NCBI GenBank assembly: GCA_963815965.1
Contig: CAWFIT010000001.1
Span: 806,001-870,000, forward strand
Direction: 5' to 3'
Source: DASVFB01 sp963815965
GTDB lineage: Bacteria > Actinomycetota > Thermoleophilia > Gaiellales > Gaiellaceae
Length of the DNA: 64,000 bases
Positions 1-8,978 of the stretch are shown piece after piece (positions within the stretch are counted from its first letter, which is position 1; each line of letters starts with the position of its first letter). The notes below the pieces were generated by a model. That model did no database searches. It was not told the DNA's origin and saw only the letters and a program-made list of their open reading frames with translations. A program made the translations under genes and the position numbers.

Positions 1-1
1 A

Positions 2-991
2 CACCTCACCGGCGAGACCGACGGTTGGAGCGAGCACGCCACCGCGGTAGCCAATGAGGCGGTCGAGCTGTGCGAGCAGGAGGGAGACGACGTAGGGCTT
101 TCGCGTGCCTGGCGCGCGCTCGCATGGATCAACGGCCGCGCATGCCGTTACGGAGCCACCGCTCAAGCGTTCGAGCGGGCAATCGAGCACGCGCGGAGTG
201 CGGGCGACGTGCGGCAGGAGCGGCGCGCGTCGGTTCAGTACGGCCAGGTGGCGGTCTACGGGCCGACTCCGATCGAGGAGGGAATCGCTCGTTGCAAGGA
301 ACTCGCCGTGCGGGTCGAGGGAGATCGACAGGCAGGCGCCGTGATCGTCTGCGTCCTTGGGCAGCTCGAGGCGATGCTGGGCAACCTCGATCGCGCGCGC
401 GAGCTCTACGACGAAGCACTCGCCACGTTCGAAGAACTCGCCCTTCCCATCGATGGTGCAACAGTGCCGTTCTCTTCGGGCCGAGTTCTGCTCCTCTCGG
501 GTGATGCGGCGGCCGCCGAGCGCGACCTGCGCAAGGCCTACGACTACTTGTCGAGTTTGGGTGAGCGCTATCTGCTCTCGTCTGTTGCAGGCCTGCTCGC
601 GGACGCTCTCGCTGCCCTCGGGCGGCTCGACGAGGCCGAGGCGCTTTCCATCGAGACCGAGGACCTCGCTGCGGAAGACGATGTCGAGGCCCAGACGCTG
701 TGGCGGTGCGCGCGCGCGAACGTGCTCGCCTCGAGGGGCGAGCTCGTCGAGGCCGAGGCACTCGCGCGCGAGGCTGTCGAGCTGCTCGAGCCGACGGATG
801 ACGTCCTGAACCAGATCAACGCCTTCGCTTGCCTCGCATCCGTGCTCCTGCTCGCGGGAAGCGAGCAGGAGGGGCGTGGTGTTCTCGCGCGCGCCCGGGC
901 GCTCGCCGAGGCGAAAGGGAGCCCGGTCATGTTCGCGCGGCTGAGCGGGCTCGGGGCCGCACCGGCCCCGGCTCGCTCAGCCTCGCTCTGA
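2..991 (+). CDS. TPR-repeat protein, 3' part only
   Basis: The frame is already open at the left edge, so only the last 329 residues are visible and the N-terminus lies outside the window. The visible part is all helical, with repeated A-L-G-x-x-x-A pairs such as LGNLDRARELYDEAL and LGRLDEAEALSIE, which is the look of tetratricopeptide repeats. C-terminal TPR stretches of this kind are common in actinobacterial AAA-ATPase/adenylate-cyclase or LuxR-type regulators, but no such domain is visible here, so that identity is only an inference. The gene runs convergently into the next one, with 19 bases between the stop codons. Confidence 0.7.
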   Translation, partial: HLTGETDGWSEHATAVANEAVELCEQEGDDVGLSRAWRALAWINGRACRYGATAQAFERAIEHARSAGDVRQERRASVQYGQVAVYGPTPIEEGIARCKELAVRVEGDRQAGAVIVCVLGQLEAMLGNLDRARELYDEALATFEELALPIDGATVPFSSGRVLLLSGDAAAAERDLRKAYDYLSSLGERYLLSSVAGLLADALAALGRLDEAEALSIETEDLAAEDDVEAQTLWRCARANVLASRGELVEAEALAREAVELLEPTDDVLNQINAFACLASVLLLAGSEQEGRGVLARARALAEAKGSPVMFARLSGLGAAPAPARSASL

Positions 992-1010
992 CTCTGCGTC
1001 TACCCGGCGA

Positions 1011-2100
1011 TCAGTTCCAGCCCAGGCCGCCGTTCTCGATGCCCCGGCCGTCTGCGTGAAGGAGCTTGTTGGGCTTGTCCTGCGTGCGGTGGTCGTAGCA
1101 GAGCGGAGCCGCCGCCGTCGGATTGCCCGTGGGATTGGTGACCGGGACGACGAGGCTCGCGCAACTCGGCACTTGCTGCAGAACGCCGTTGTCGTCGAGG
1201 TGAAGGACTCCGGTGAGTGTGAAGCCACCGGTGTAGTGCGCGTCCATGGTCCAGGTGTAGGGGGCCGTGGCACCGCCGGTGTAGAACGGGTTCCCCGGGA
1301 ATGGCACGCCCGGGCTGGACTCGGCGAACACGGCGTCCGGGACCGTCAGGATCGTGCACGAAGTTGAGAAGGCCGACACAGGGATCGTTCGGTTTCCCGA
1401 TCTTGTCCTGAATGCCGACGGCGACACCGAAGGCACCGTTGAGCAAGCCCGGTGGCGTCTTCAGACTGAAGTTCTGTGGGTGAGTCGAGGTGAAAGCCCC
1501 AGCCGTCGTGACCTGTTCGGCTTGTTTGAGGTAGGCGTTGTCGATCGTGACGTCCGAGACGAGATCCGTCGGCAGCGTGCCTGTTCCCAGCGTCGATCCG
1601 TTGTTGTTGTTGCCTCCAACGCTCTGCGCAGTGGTGCTGAGCGTCGCGGTCGTGGACACCCGCTTGATCGTGGTATCCGTCGGCGCGATGAAGCGGAGGA
1701 ACGCCTCAAACGTATCGCCGGGCAACAGCTTCCCGGTCGGAAGCTGACAGACCATCTGCTTGCTATTGGTCGGATTCGCGGCGCAGGTTATCTGCGTCCC
1801 GTTGAACGTCGCGGTGGAGCTGTCGTACGTCGCCGAGTCGCTCGTGACGCGGACATCCGACGTCTGCGGCGTGCTGTTCGTGCCGTTGTTCTTGATGAAT
1901 AGGTGGAAGCCGATCCCGCGGCCGTAGGACACCTTCGGTATCTCATTGACGCTGCTCGTGCCGATAAGCGGCTCGAACGTCAAAGTGAGTCCAGGTGCCG
2001 CGCTGCCCGTGCCGGCACTGCCGGCGAGTGCGCTGACGATCCCTGTGATGATCAGTACAAGCGCCGCAGCCAAGCGGCGCGAATTCTTCAACCTCTGCAT
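1011..2100 (-). CDS. Secreted protein of unknown function, one frame slip
   Basis: The start is ATG at 2100, preceded by a GGGAGG ribosome site. The N-terminus is a clear signal peptide: a basic MQRLKNSRR, then a hydrophobic core ending in SALAGSAGTG. The mature part is rich in Thr, Ser, Asn and Gly with beta-strand character and contains Cys residues, which suggests an exported Ig-like or DUF11-like surface protein; I do not recognise a family. The first frame runs well to about position 1355, near N-F-V-H. The +1 frame then continues equally well as ILTVPDAVFAESSPG and ends at 1011. Removing one base near 1350-1360 gives about 362 residues. I take it as one gene with an indel, probably a sequence error. 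Confidence 0.6.
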
Positions 2101-2355
2101 GCTTTGTCCTCCCTCTCGCCCGGTGGTGGGCCGCAGTCCCCATTAGGACCCTTCATTGTCCGCACCCTCTTTTCCCCTGCAGTAGCAATCCTGCGCTCCA
2201 GATCTAAGCACACAGGCCCGCGCGGGGCAATCTTCGCCCCGGGAGGCGCCACAGTACCAGTTGGCCTGGCGGTCGCAGCCGGCGCTGGGCCATCCAGCGG
2301 CGTCCGAGCGCCTGCCGCGTTCACGGCGAGCTCGGTCCAGCTCGCGTGACGGATG
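2101..2355. other. Intergenic stretch without a recognised gene
   Basis: This gap lies between the start of the secreted protein at 2100 and the terminator hairpin of the upstream gene. It should hold the promoter for the 1011-2100 gene, whose ribosome site lies close to 2110. I could not find a convincing -35/-10 pair. The open frames that cross it have no protein-like composition. Confidence 0.4.
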
Positions 2356-2391
2356 CTGCGCCTCGCCGCGCCGCATTGCGGCGAGGCGCAG
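2356..2391 (-). terminator. Strong hairpin after the 11-mer repeat gene
   Basis: A perfect 14-bp inverted repeat (CTGCGCCTCGCCGC at 2356-2369 and its complement at 2378-2391) encloses an 8-base loop. It sits ten bases after the stop codon of the minus-strand gene at 2402-2926. There is no clear T-run, so it may end transcription weakly or protect the 3' end. Confidence 0.6.
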
Positions 2392-2401
2392 GTGTTCGGC
2401 C

Positions 2402-2926
2402 CTACTTCTTCGGGCAGGCCTTCTTTGCGGCCTTCTGCTGAAGGCGGAACGCCTTCTTCGCGGCCTTCTGCGAGTCGTGGAGCGCCTTCCTCGCGGCCTT
2501 CTGCTGCGCGTGGAGCGCCTTGCTTGCGGCGTTCTGCGAGGTGTTGAGCGCCTTCGTCGCGGCCTCCTGCTGCGCGTGGAACGCCTGGAGCTCAGCTGCG
2601 GTCGCATTCGGATGCTGCTGCTGGAACGTCGCCTCGTCGGCCGCCTGCTGGGTGTGGAGCGCCGTGCGCGCGGCCTTCTGCGAGTCGAGGAGCGTCATCC
2701 TTGCGGCCTTCTGGCCGGTAAGAAGCGCCTTCAACGCAGCCCGCTGCTGCGCCTTGAACGTCTTCTGCGCCTGGGCGAGTGCCTGCATGCACAGCGCGTG
2801 CGGTGACGTCGCCGGCGTTGCCGGCTTGGCCGGCTTCGTAGGCGTCCCGTGAGACGCCGAGGCCGGGATCGCGATCGTCAGCGCCAGGGCCGTGGCCCCG
2901 AGCACCAAAATCAGTTTCCGCAGCAT
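2402..2926 (-). CDS. Secreted 11-residue-repeat (LEA-like) protein
   Basis: The protein has 174 residues. I chose ATG 2926 because GAGGAGG lies just upstream; an ATG 24 bases earlier is less likely. Residues 1-25 are a signal peptide ending in ASA. After a Pro/Thr/Lys linker, nearly all the rest is built from 11-residue units with consensus x-x-Q-K-A-A-x-K-A-L-x, for example DSQKAARTALH, AQQKAARKALH and DSQKAAKKAFR. There are about eight units, broken once by a 15-residue segment containing HPN. The tail is Lys-rich. An undecad of Ala, Lys and Gln predicts a long amphipathic helix, as in group 3 LEA proteins or right-handed coiled coils. Whether it protects the envelope against drying or binds nucleic acid or polysaccharide is unknown. 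Two Cys remain, one after the linker and one near the end. Confidence 0.65.
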   Translation of the reverse strand: MLRKLILVLGATALALTIAIPASASHGTPTKPAKPATPATSPHALCMQALAQAQKTFKAQQRAALKALLTGQKAARMTLLDSQKAARTALHTQQAADEATFQQQHPNATAAELQAFHAQQEAATKALNTSQNAASKALHAQQKAARKALHDSQKAAKKAFRLQQKAAKKACPKK

Positions 2927-2951
2927 GTGTACCTCCTCATTTGAAGACAAA

Positions 2952-2982
2952 CCGGGTTTTGCTACCCCTCTACGTAACCCGG
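2952..2982. repeat. Inverted repeat in the divergent promoter region
   Basis: CCGGGTT (2952-2958) and AACCCGG (2976-2982) are separated by 17 bases. They lie between the divergent genes at 2926 and 3118. It could be an operator or a hairpin in the 5' leader of the 11-mer gene. No clear -10 or -35 was found beside it. Confidence 0.3.
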
Positions 2983-3117
2983 CGCGGTCATCCGACGGTG
3001 TTCGCGGTGTTTTCCGCTTGTAAAAAAGTCGAGGCGCGCGGCGTGCGCCCCGCGTTTACGCTGCGATTACATCCCGGGAACCCTCCGGTAATCACGGCCC
3101 GCGATGATGAGCTTCGG

Positions 3118-3690
3118 ATGAGTCGCATTTCGAGAGGAAGCTGGACGGCCGCCGCGGTAGTGGTCGCGTTGGCGGCAGTAGCGCTCGCCGGACCGTCCGT
3201 CGCCAAAGCGGCTGCGCCGGCGAAGCCCGCCAAAGCCGGTGCGCGAAAGGGGATCGTGCAGTCGGTCTCGCCGAGGGCGATCGTCCTCAGGGAGCTCGAC
3301 GGGAGCACCGTTCGGATTCCGGTCGCTCTGAGCACACGCGTCTTCGTCGACGGAAGACTGGCGACCCTCCAGAACATCAAGCGCGGGTTCGTCGCCACCG
3401 CGACGTGGACTGCAGGCAAACCGGCGCGGGTACTCCAGGCCTTCAATCTGTCGGGGCCGCATGCAGTGAGGGTCGGCGTCGTCGACTCCCTCTCGCACGG
3501 CGTCCTGGACGTGACGCTGAGCGACGGAAGCACGTTGTCGATCCCCGTCAACGCAAAGACGCACGTGCTCCTCGACGGGAAGCGGACGACGCTCGCCGCA
3601 GTCAAGACCGGGTACACGGTCGTCATCCCCGCGCAGAGCTCGAAGGGCAACAAACCCGCACACGAGCTCCGCTTCCTCCGGCCGCGTTAG
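3118..3690 (+). CDS. Exported protein with two DUF5666-like beta repeats
   Basis: The protein has 190 residues from ATG 3118, though the frame stays open further upstream. The N-terminus (MSRISRGSWTAAAVVVALAA) is a signal peptide or membrane anchor, followed by an Ala/Lys/Pro-rich linker. Then come two copies of a beta-rich unit of about 60 residues: GIVQSVSPRAIVLRELDGST with VFVDGR, and VGVVDSLSHGVLDVTLSDGST with VLLDGK. This G-x-V..dG-t..i-p-V..t-x-v..dG pattern resembles DUF5666-type domains, which are exported and of unknown function. It ends 9 bases before the response regulator. It may share its transcript and could report envelope state to the two-component system, but that is inference from position. 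Confidence 0.6.
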   Translation: MSRISRGSWTAAAVVVALAAVALAGPSVAKAAAPAKPAKAGARKGIVQSVSPRAIVLRELDGSTVRIPVALSTRVFVDGRLATLQNIKRGFVATATWTAGKPARVLQAFNLSGPHAVRVGVVDSLSHGVLDVTLSDGSTLSIPVNAKTHVLLDGKRTTLAAVKTGYTVVIPAQSSKGNKPAHELRFLRPR

Positions 3691-3699
3691 CATCAGCAC

Positions 3700-4401
3700 A
3701 TGAGCGGCAGCGTTCTGCTCGTCGAGGACGAGGAGAACCTCGCCTCGCTCGTGCGCGCCTATCTCGAGAAAGAGGGCTACCACGTGATCTCGGCGACCTC
3801 GGGCGCCGAGGCCTTGCGAGCCGTCGAGGGCGAACCGGTGCGACTTGTCGTGCTCGACCTCAATCTTCCGGACATGGACGGGCTCGACGTCTGCCGGCAG
3901 ATCAGGACCCGCTCGTCCGTTCCCGTCGTGATGCTGACGGCGCGAGACGAGGAGCCGGACCGGCTCGCGGGGCTCGAGACGGGCGCCGACGACTACATCG
4001 GAAAACCGTTCTCGCCGCGGGAGCTGGTGGCACGAATGAAGGCCGTCCTGCGACGCACCGAGCGAGATCCCGAGGAGGAAGAGCTCGTCCTCGGCGACGT
4101 CCTCCTGCGTCGCAGCGCACGCGAAGTTGGCGTGGCCGGCGAGCCGGTCGAGCTGCGTCCGAAAGAGTTCGATCTCCTCGCGTGCCTGATGCAGAACCGC
4201 GGCGCCGTGCTCTCACGAGACGTGCTGCTCGAACGGGTGTGGGGGTTCGACTACGCGGGAGGGACACGCACGGTCGACGTGCACGTCGCCCAGCTGCGGC
4301 GCAAGCTCGGCCGACCAGATCTGATCAGGACCGATCCGAGGCTCGGGTTACAAGGCAGTGCAGCCGTGAACGACGAGCGCCCAACCAACGCGGCGACGTG
4401 A
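3700..4401 (+). CDS. OmpR-family response regulator, 3' frame slip
   Basis: The receiver domain (residues 1-115) opens with VLLVEDEENLASL. It carries the phospho-acceptor Asp in VVLDLNLPDMDGLDV, the switch Thr in MLTARD and Lys in GKPFSPRELV. The winged-helix DNA-binding domain follows (ELRPKEFDLLACL, VHVAQLRRKLGRPDLIRT). The family normally ends in a v-R-G-x-G-Y-k beta hairpin. The open frame loses this and reads an unrelated tail to 4401. Skipping one base near 4333 gives IRGSGYKAVQP and a stop at 4367-4369, so the intended protein is about 222 residues. The slip is probably a sequence error. The kinase gene follows directly, so this is a standard two-component pair. Confidence 0.9.
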   Translation: MSGSVLLVEDEENLASLVRAYLEKEGYHVISATSGAEALRAVEGEPVRLVVLDLNLPDMDGLDVCRQIRTRSSVPVVMLTARDEEPDRLAGLETGADDYIGKPFSPRELVARMKAVLRRTERDPEEEELVLGDVLLRRSAREVGVAGEPVELRPKEFDLLACLMQNRGAVLSRDVLLERVWGFDYAGGTRTVDVHVAQLRRKLGRPDLIRTDPRLGLQGSAAVNDERPTNAAT

Positions 4402-5711
4402 AATCGCTGCGGGCGCGTGCGTTCGCGGCCATCGCGGTCGCCGTCCTCGCTGCAGTCGCCGTCACGCTCGTCGTCGCCGCCGTTCTCGTCCGCCGCTCCG
4501 TCAAGCACGAAGCGCTCAGCGCGCTCGCGCGCCAGGCCACACTGATCGCGGCGCAGGAACGCGCGAAACCGTCGCCGCCTCAGAAGCTGACGGACCTCGG
4601 CGTCTTCTTCGAGACCCAGGAGGAACGCCTCGCGATCATCTCCATCCCCCAGGCGGCGCTCCTTCTCCCGCCGGACGGGGCTTCTGCGCTTCATTCCGGT
4701 CGGACCGCCCAGGGATCGGTCAAGGTCGGTGACCGCAGCTACCTCTACGCGGCCCGGCCGGTCGGCCGGCGCGCGATCGTCCTGCTCCGCTCGGCGAAGC
4801 TCGAGGCCTCGGACTGGCGGCCGTTCACGCTCGCGTTCGTGATCGCGGCAGCCGCAGGTGCGGGAATCGCCGCGATAGCTGCGTTCCTGCTCGCGGGCGC
4901 CGTGTCACGCCCGATCCGCCGCGTCGCAGTCGCCAGTCGGCGACTCGCCGCCGGCGAGACGCACGGACCGCTTCCGGTGGAGGGCCCGACGGAGGTTGCG
5001 TCGCTCTCGTCGGCGTTCAACCAGATGGCGGACGACCTCGACCACGCCAAGGACGCAGAGCGCTCCTTCCTGCTCTCGGTCAGCCACGAGCTGAAGACGC
5101 CGCTCGCCTCGATCCGCGGCCACGGCGAGGCGCTTCTGGATCGCGTGCTGGAGGTGCCGAAGGGCGCGGGCGTCATCGTGCAGGAAGCAAACCGGCTCGA
5201 CCGGCTCGTGCGAGATCTGCTCGATCTCGCGCGGCTGAACCAGCGGACGTTCACGGTCACGCCCCAGCGCATCGACCTTGTCGCGGTCGCAGGGGAGGCC
5301 GTCGGGCGGCACGGACACGACGCACGCGAGATCGGCGTCTCGCTCGTCGCCGAGGGACCGGCCGCTGCACCCGCGATCGCGGACTCGGACAGGGTGCTCC
5401 AGGTGCTTTCGAACCTGATCGAGAACGCCCTACGCTCGACGCCGGCCGGCGGCCGCGTGACCGTAAGGGCGAGCCCCGGTGAGCTGAGCGTCAGCGACAC
5501 AGGTCCGGGTCTCGCGGCCGAGGACCTTCCGCGCGCGTTCGAGCGGTTCTTCCTCCACAGCCGCTACGCGACCAACCGGGCAGTCGGGACGGGCCTCGGC
5601 CTGGCGATCGTGAAGGAGTTGACCGAGGCGATGGAGGGCTCCGTCACCGTCGAGAGCGCCGTCGGCCGCGGGACGACGTTCGTCGTCCGGCTGCCTCAGC
5701 CTGACGCCTAG
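4398..5711 (+). CDS. Membrane sensor histidine kinase
   Basis: The protein has 437 residues from GTG 4398. Membrane helix 1 lies at about residues 5-29, an extracytoplasmic loop of about 110 residues follows, and helix 2 lies at about residues 140-165. Then come a HAMP linker (SRPIRRVAVASRRLAAGETH), the dimerisation/phospho-acceptor box SVSHELKTPLASIRGH with the His, and the ATPase domain. The ATPase domain shows N box NLIENALRSTPAGG, G1 DTGPGLA, F box and G2 GTGLGLAIVKEL. The partner is the regulator just upstream. The start overlaps the regulator's open frame by GTGA; if the regulator really stops at 4369 there is a 28-base gap instead. The stop overlaps the convergent hydrolase by 4 bases. 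The signal sensed is not evident. Confidence 0.9.
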   Translation: MKSLRARAFAAIAVAVLAAVAVTLVVAAVLVRRSVKHEALSALARQATLIAAQERAKPSPPQKLTDLGVFFETQEERLAIISIPQAALLLPPDGASALHSGRTAQGSVKVGDRSYLYAARPVGRRAIVLLRSAKLEASDWRPFTLAFVIAAAAGAGIAAIAAFLLAGAVSRPIRRVAVASRRLAAGETHGPLPVEGPTEVASLSSAFNQMADDLDHAKDAERSFLLSVSHELKTPLASIRGHGEALLDRVLEVPKGAGVIVQEANRLDRLVRDLLDLARLNQRTFTVTPQRIDLVAVAGEAVGRHGHDAREIGVSLVAEGPAAAPAIADSDRVLQVLSNLIENALRSTPAGGRVTVRASPGELSVSDTGPGLAAEDLPRAFERFFLHSRYATNRAVGTGLGLAIVKELTEAMEGSVTVESAVGRGTTFVVRLPQPDA

Positions 5712-6593
5712 GTCTTGCGCAGCAGCCAGTCGAAAGCGTCGCGGTAGGCGGCGTCGTTGAGCTCGTGAGGAGCGTCGTACCAGCGGACCGTCGTTCCCTT
5801 CGGCGCGGCGTGGACGATGTTCACCAGCGCGGCGTGGGGGACGGTCGCGTCCTTCCGGCCGTCCTCGAGCAGGACGCTGCCCGGGCGAGCCCGCGCGACG
5901 TAGCGAATCGGGATCCAGGCTCGTTAGGACCCGCCTCACGGCGGGACGGATGCTGGGAGGCGCGTTCGCGACGTACGCCGCGACCGGGGCGGCGCCGGCG
6001 GAGAGGAGAGCCAGCGCCTTGACGCGCGGCTCCGACGCGGCGACGAACGTGCCCGTCCTCGCGCCGGCGCTCCAGCCGAGATAGCCGATCCGCTCTGGGT
6101 CGACCTGCGGCCGCGAGCGGAGAACGTCGACGGCGCGGCGGACGGCGACGACGTCGCGCACCTGCGTCGCCTGAAGCTGCTTCAGGAGCGCTTCGGCCCC
6201 TCCCGAGCTCCGCACGGGCGGGCTCGACGTGGATGGCTCCGTGATCGTCAGCGCGACGACTCCGCGGGCCGCCAGCGCCTGCGCGCGGTCGAGCAGCTCT
6301 CGCCGGTCGCCTCCTGATCCGTGGACGAAGACGACCGCGGGACGACGAGCTCGCCCCGGCGGGAGAAGCAGAAAGCCCTCGATCCGCTTGCCCATGCTGC
6401 GGAACGACACGTCGTGGACGGCGATCGGCTCGCTCCGTCTGTTGACGCGGCCGTGGTCGACGAACTGGAGCGGCACTCCCGCGTCGTAGCCGAAGCTGAG
6501 AAGTGCGCTCTCGGGCCGAGACGACTTCGGTGCGGCAGACGACCCGCAGCCGACGAGCAGGGCAGCAAAGGCTCCGCAGAGCGCAAGACGCAT
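5708..6593 (-). CDS. Lipoprotein alpha/beta hydrolase, one frame slip
   Basis: I chose ATG 6593; GTG 6605 is also possible. It gives a lipoprotein signal with lipobox L-L-V-G-C, so the enzyme should be anchored outside the membrane. The body is a dienelactone-hydrolase/BAAT-like alpha/beta fold: oxyanion region VVFVHGSGGDR, and nucleophile elbow GYLGWSAGA, where the Ser follows Trp. The open frame departs after LTSLDP near 5915. In the +1 frame it resumes as IRYVARARPGSVLLEDGRKD and then WYDAPHELND, carrying the acid and the catalytic His, and stops at 5708. So one extra base near 5913 breaks a protein of about 294 residues. The substrate is unknown. It diverges from the nucleotide-sugar operon. 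Confidence 0.75.
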
Positions 6594-6687
6594 CGCAACA
6601 GCCACGCGATCATGGTCGCTGAACCAGGCGGAGCTGCGCAGAGCGGCAGTTCGGTCGGTCTTCGCCCAGGGCTAGTCTCACGCGGCG

Positions 6688-7725
6688 ATGAAGGTCTTAT
6701 CCGTCGTCGGGAACCGCCCGCAGTTCGTGAAGTCGGCTCCGCTGTCGCTCGCGCTCCGCGAGGCGAATATCGACGAGCGCGTCTTGCACACGGGCCAGCA
6801 CTACGATCCCGAGCTGTCGCAGGTCTTCTTCGACGAGCTCGGCCTCGCGGAGCCCGCCTATCGGCTCGACCTGCATTCGGCCGACGCGGAGCTGATGCAA
6901 CCGCGCATCGTCGCGGCGATCGAAGCCGAGCGCCCCGATTGGACGCTCGTCTACGGCGACACGAACTCGACGCTCGCCGGCGCGCAGGCGGCCGTCGACG
7001 CAGGCGTCCCGCTGGCGCACGTCGAGGCCGGGCTGCGAAGCGGCGACCTGTCGATGCCCGAGGAGCGGAACCGAATCGAGGTCGACCGGCTCGCGCAACT
7101 GCTGCTTGCGCCCGACGAGCGTTCGCGCTCAACGCTCGAGGCCGAGGCTGTCGAAGGCCAGATCGAGGTCGTCGGCGACGTCATGCGCGACGCTCTCGAC
7201 CTGTTCGCTCCGATCGCGCGTACACGCTCGAACGTGCTCGAGCGCTTCGGCGTTACGCCCCAGCGCTATGTCGTCTGCACGATCCACCGCGAAGCCAACG
7301 TCCGTCCGGAACGCCTCCGACGCATCGTCGACGGCCTCAACCGCGTCGACGAGCCGATCGTCTTTCCCGTCCACCCCCGTACCGCTTCCGTCCTCTCCGG
7401 TCTCGGCCCACACGTGCAGCTCGTGCCGCCCGTCGGCTATCTCGACTTCGCGGCGCTCGTGTCGCAGGCGCGGGCGATCGCCACGGACTCCGGCGGCCTG
7501 CAGAAGGAGGCGTACTGGTACGGCGTGCCGTGCATCACGCTCAGGCCGTCCACCGAGTGGGTGGACACAGTGGTCGCCGGCGCGAACGTCCTCGTAGACG
7601 ACGACCCGGAGGCGATCGCGAACGCTGTCGCGGAAGCAAGGATGCCCCGCGACCCGCCGCAGCTCTACGGCGACGGGCACGCGGCCAGCCGCATCGCGGC
7701 CGCTCTGTACCCTTCGCGCGCGTGA
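6688..7725 (+). CDS. UDP-GlcNAc 2-epimerase family (WecB/WbpI-like)
   Basis: The protein has 345 residues, complete for the family. It starts with VLSVVGNRPQFVKSAPLS and has HTGQHYD, GDTNSTLAGA, HVEAGLRS, TIHREAN, TDSGGLQKEA and YGVPCITLRPSTEW, all hallmark blocks of the non-hydrolysing C2 epimerase. The usual reaction turns UDP-GlcNAc into UDP-ManNAc; WbpI does the same on the diacetamido-glucuronate. Because it leads an operon of dehydrogenase, oxidoreductase and acetyltransferase genes, the WbpI role is plausible. Sequence alone does not separate it from WecB. It overlaps the next gene by GTGA. Confidence 0.85.
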   Translation: MKVLSVVGNRPQFVKSAPLSLALREANIDERVLHTGQHYDPELSQVFFDELGLAEPAYRLDLHSADAELMQPRIVAAIEAERPDWTLVYGDTNSTLAGAQAAVDAGVPLAHVEAGLRSGDLSMPEERNRIEVDRLAQLLLAPDERSRSTLEAEAVEGQIEVVGDVMRDALDLFAPIARTRSNVLERFGVTPQRYVVCTIHREANVRPERLRRIVDGLNRVDEPIVFPVHPRTASVLSGLGPHVQLVPPVGYLDFAALVSQARAIATDSGGLQKEAYWYGVPCITLRPSTEWVDTVVAGANVLVDDDPEAIANAVAEARMPRDPPQLYGDGHAASRIAAALYPSRA

Positions 7726-8978
7726 ATCGGGACATCGCAGTCATCGGCGCGGGCTACGTCGGCCTGCCGCTGGCACAGACCTTCGCCGAAGCGGGGCAGA
7801 AGGTCGTGCTCGTCGACGTCGTCCCGTCGCTGGTGGAGACGCTGAACCGCGGCGACAGTCACATCGACGACGTCCCGTCGGAGAAGCTCAGGCCGCTCGT
7901 CGAGTCGGGCGCGATCACGGCGACGACCGACTACTCGGTCGTGCGCGACAGCGACGCCGTGCTGATCGCCGTTCCGACGCCGCTCTCTCGCCAACGCGAG
8001 CCGGACCTCTCCTACGTCGAGCGTGCCGCAACGGACGTCGCGCCTCACCTCCACGCCGGCCACATCGTGGTGCTCGAGTCGACGACCTACCCGGGGACAA
8101 CGCGTGAGATCCTGCAACCGCTGCTCGAGGACGGCAGCGGACTGAAGGCCGGCGCCGACTTCCACCTCGCGTTCTCGCCCGAGCGTGTCGACCCGGGTAA
8201 CCGCGAGTTCACGACCAAGACCACGCCGAAGATCGTCGGCGGCGTCGACGACGGCTCGGCGGAAGCGGCGGCCGCGCTCTACCGCAAGGCGGTCGACGAC
8301 GTGCACATCGTGTCCACGCCCGAGGCGGCCGAGCTGACGAAGCTGCTCGAGAACATCTTCCGCTCGGTGAACATCGCGCTCGTGAACGAGCTTGCGCAGC
8401 TGTGCGACAGGATGGGCATCGACGTGTGGGAGGTCGTCGACGCGGCGGCGACGAAGCCGTTCGGATTCATGTCGTTCAAGCCCGGCCCCGGCCTCGGCGG
8501 CCACTGCATTCCGATCGATCCCTTCTATCTGACGTGGAAGGCGCGTGAGTACGACTTCTCGACGCGCTTCGTCGAGCTCGCCGGCGAGGTGAACAACAAC
8601 ATGCCGTACTTCTGCCGGTCGGTCGTCTCGCAGGCGCTGAACCACGGCGCGCAGAAGTCGGTCAGCGGCTCGAAGATCCTCGTCCTCGGCGTCGCGTACA
8701 AGGCCGACATCAACGACGTGCGCGAGTCGCCTGCGGAGAAGCTGATCGAGCTGCTGCGCACGGCAGGCGCGGAGATCGCCTACCACGACCCGCACGTGCC
8801 GGAGTTCGACGGTCTGCGCTCCGTGGCGCTCGAGCCCGAAGCGTACGACTGCGTCGCGATCGTCACGGCGCACTCGACGATCGACTACGAGGACGTCGTG
8901 CGGCGCGGGAAGGTGATCGTCGACTTTCGCAACGCCACGAAGGGCGTCGACGCGGACGGCAAGGTCTGGAAGCTGTGA
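7722..8978 (+). CDS. UDP-N-acetylhexosamine 6-dehydrogenase (WbpA/WecC-like)
   Basis: The protein has 418 residues from GTG 7722, chosen because the Rossmann motif IAVIGAGYVGLPLAQTFAEA begins at residue 4 and the start overlaps the previous stop. The nucleotide-sugar dehydrogenase blocks are present: VAVPTPL-like IAVPTPLSRQREPD, ESTTYPGTT, SPERVDPGN, the active-site Cys in GPGLGGHCIPIDPFYL, and the C-terminal GVAYKADINDVRESPA. The SFKPGPGLGGHC version with YDFSTRFVELAGEVN is typical of the WbpA group, which oxidises UDP-GlcNAc to the uronic acid with two NAD+. It is coupled on both sides by 4-base overlaps. Confidence 0.88.
   Translation: MNRDIAVIGAGYVGLPLAQTFAEAGQKVVLVDVVPSLVETLNRGDSHIDDVPSEKLRPLVESGAITATTDYSVVRDSDAVLIAVPTPLSRQREPDLSYVERAATDVAPHLHAGHIVVLESTTYPGTTREILQPLLEDGSGLKAGADFHLAFSPERVDPGNREFTTKTTPKIVGGVDDGSAEAAAALYRKAVDDVHIVSTPEAAELTKLLENIFRSVNIALVNELAQLCDRMGIDVWEVVDAAATKPFGFMSFKPGPGLGGHCIPIDPFYLTWKAREYDFSTRFVELAGEVNNNMPYFCRSVVSQALNHGAQKSVSGSKILVLGVAYKADINDVRESPAEKLIELLRTAGAEIAYHDPHVPEFDGLRSVALEPEAYDCVAIVTAHSTIDYEDVVRRGKVIVDFRNATKGVDADGKVWKL

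Noticed and set aside
2088..2607. Arg-rich minus-strand frames over the 11-mer gene and its terminator
   Set aside because: Composition is that of a shadow of the repeat gene; no ribosome site and no recognisable domain.
2402..2800. Tandem 33-base repeats as a possible CRISPR array
   Set aside because: The repeats are in frame, encode the 11-residue units and have no unique spacers.
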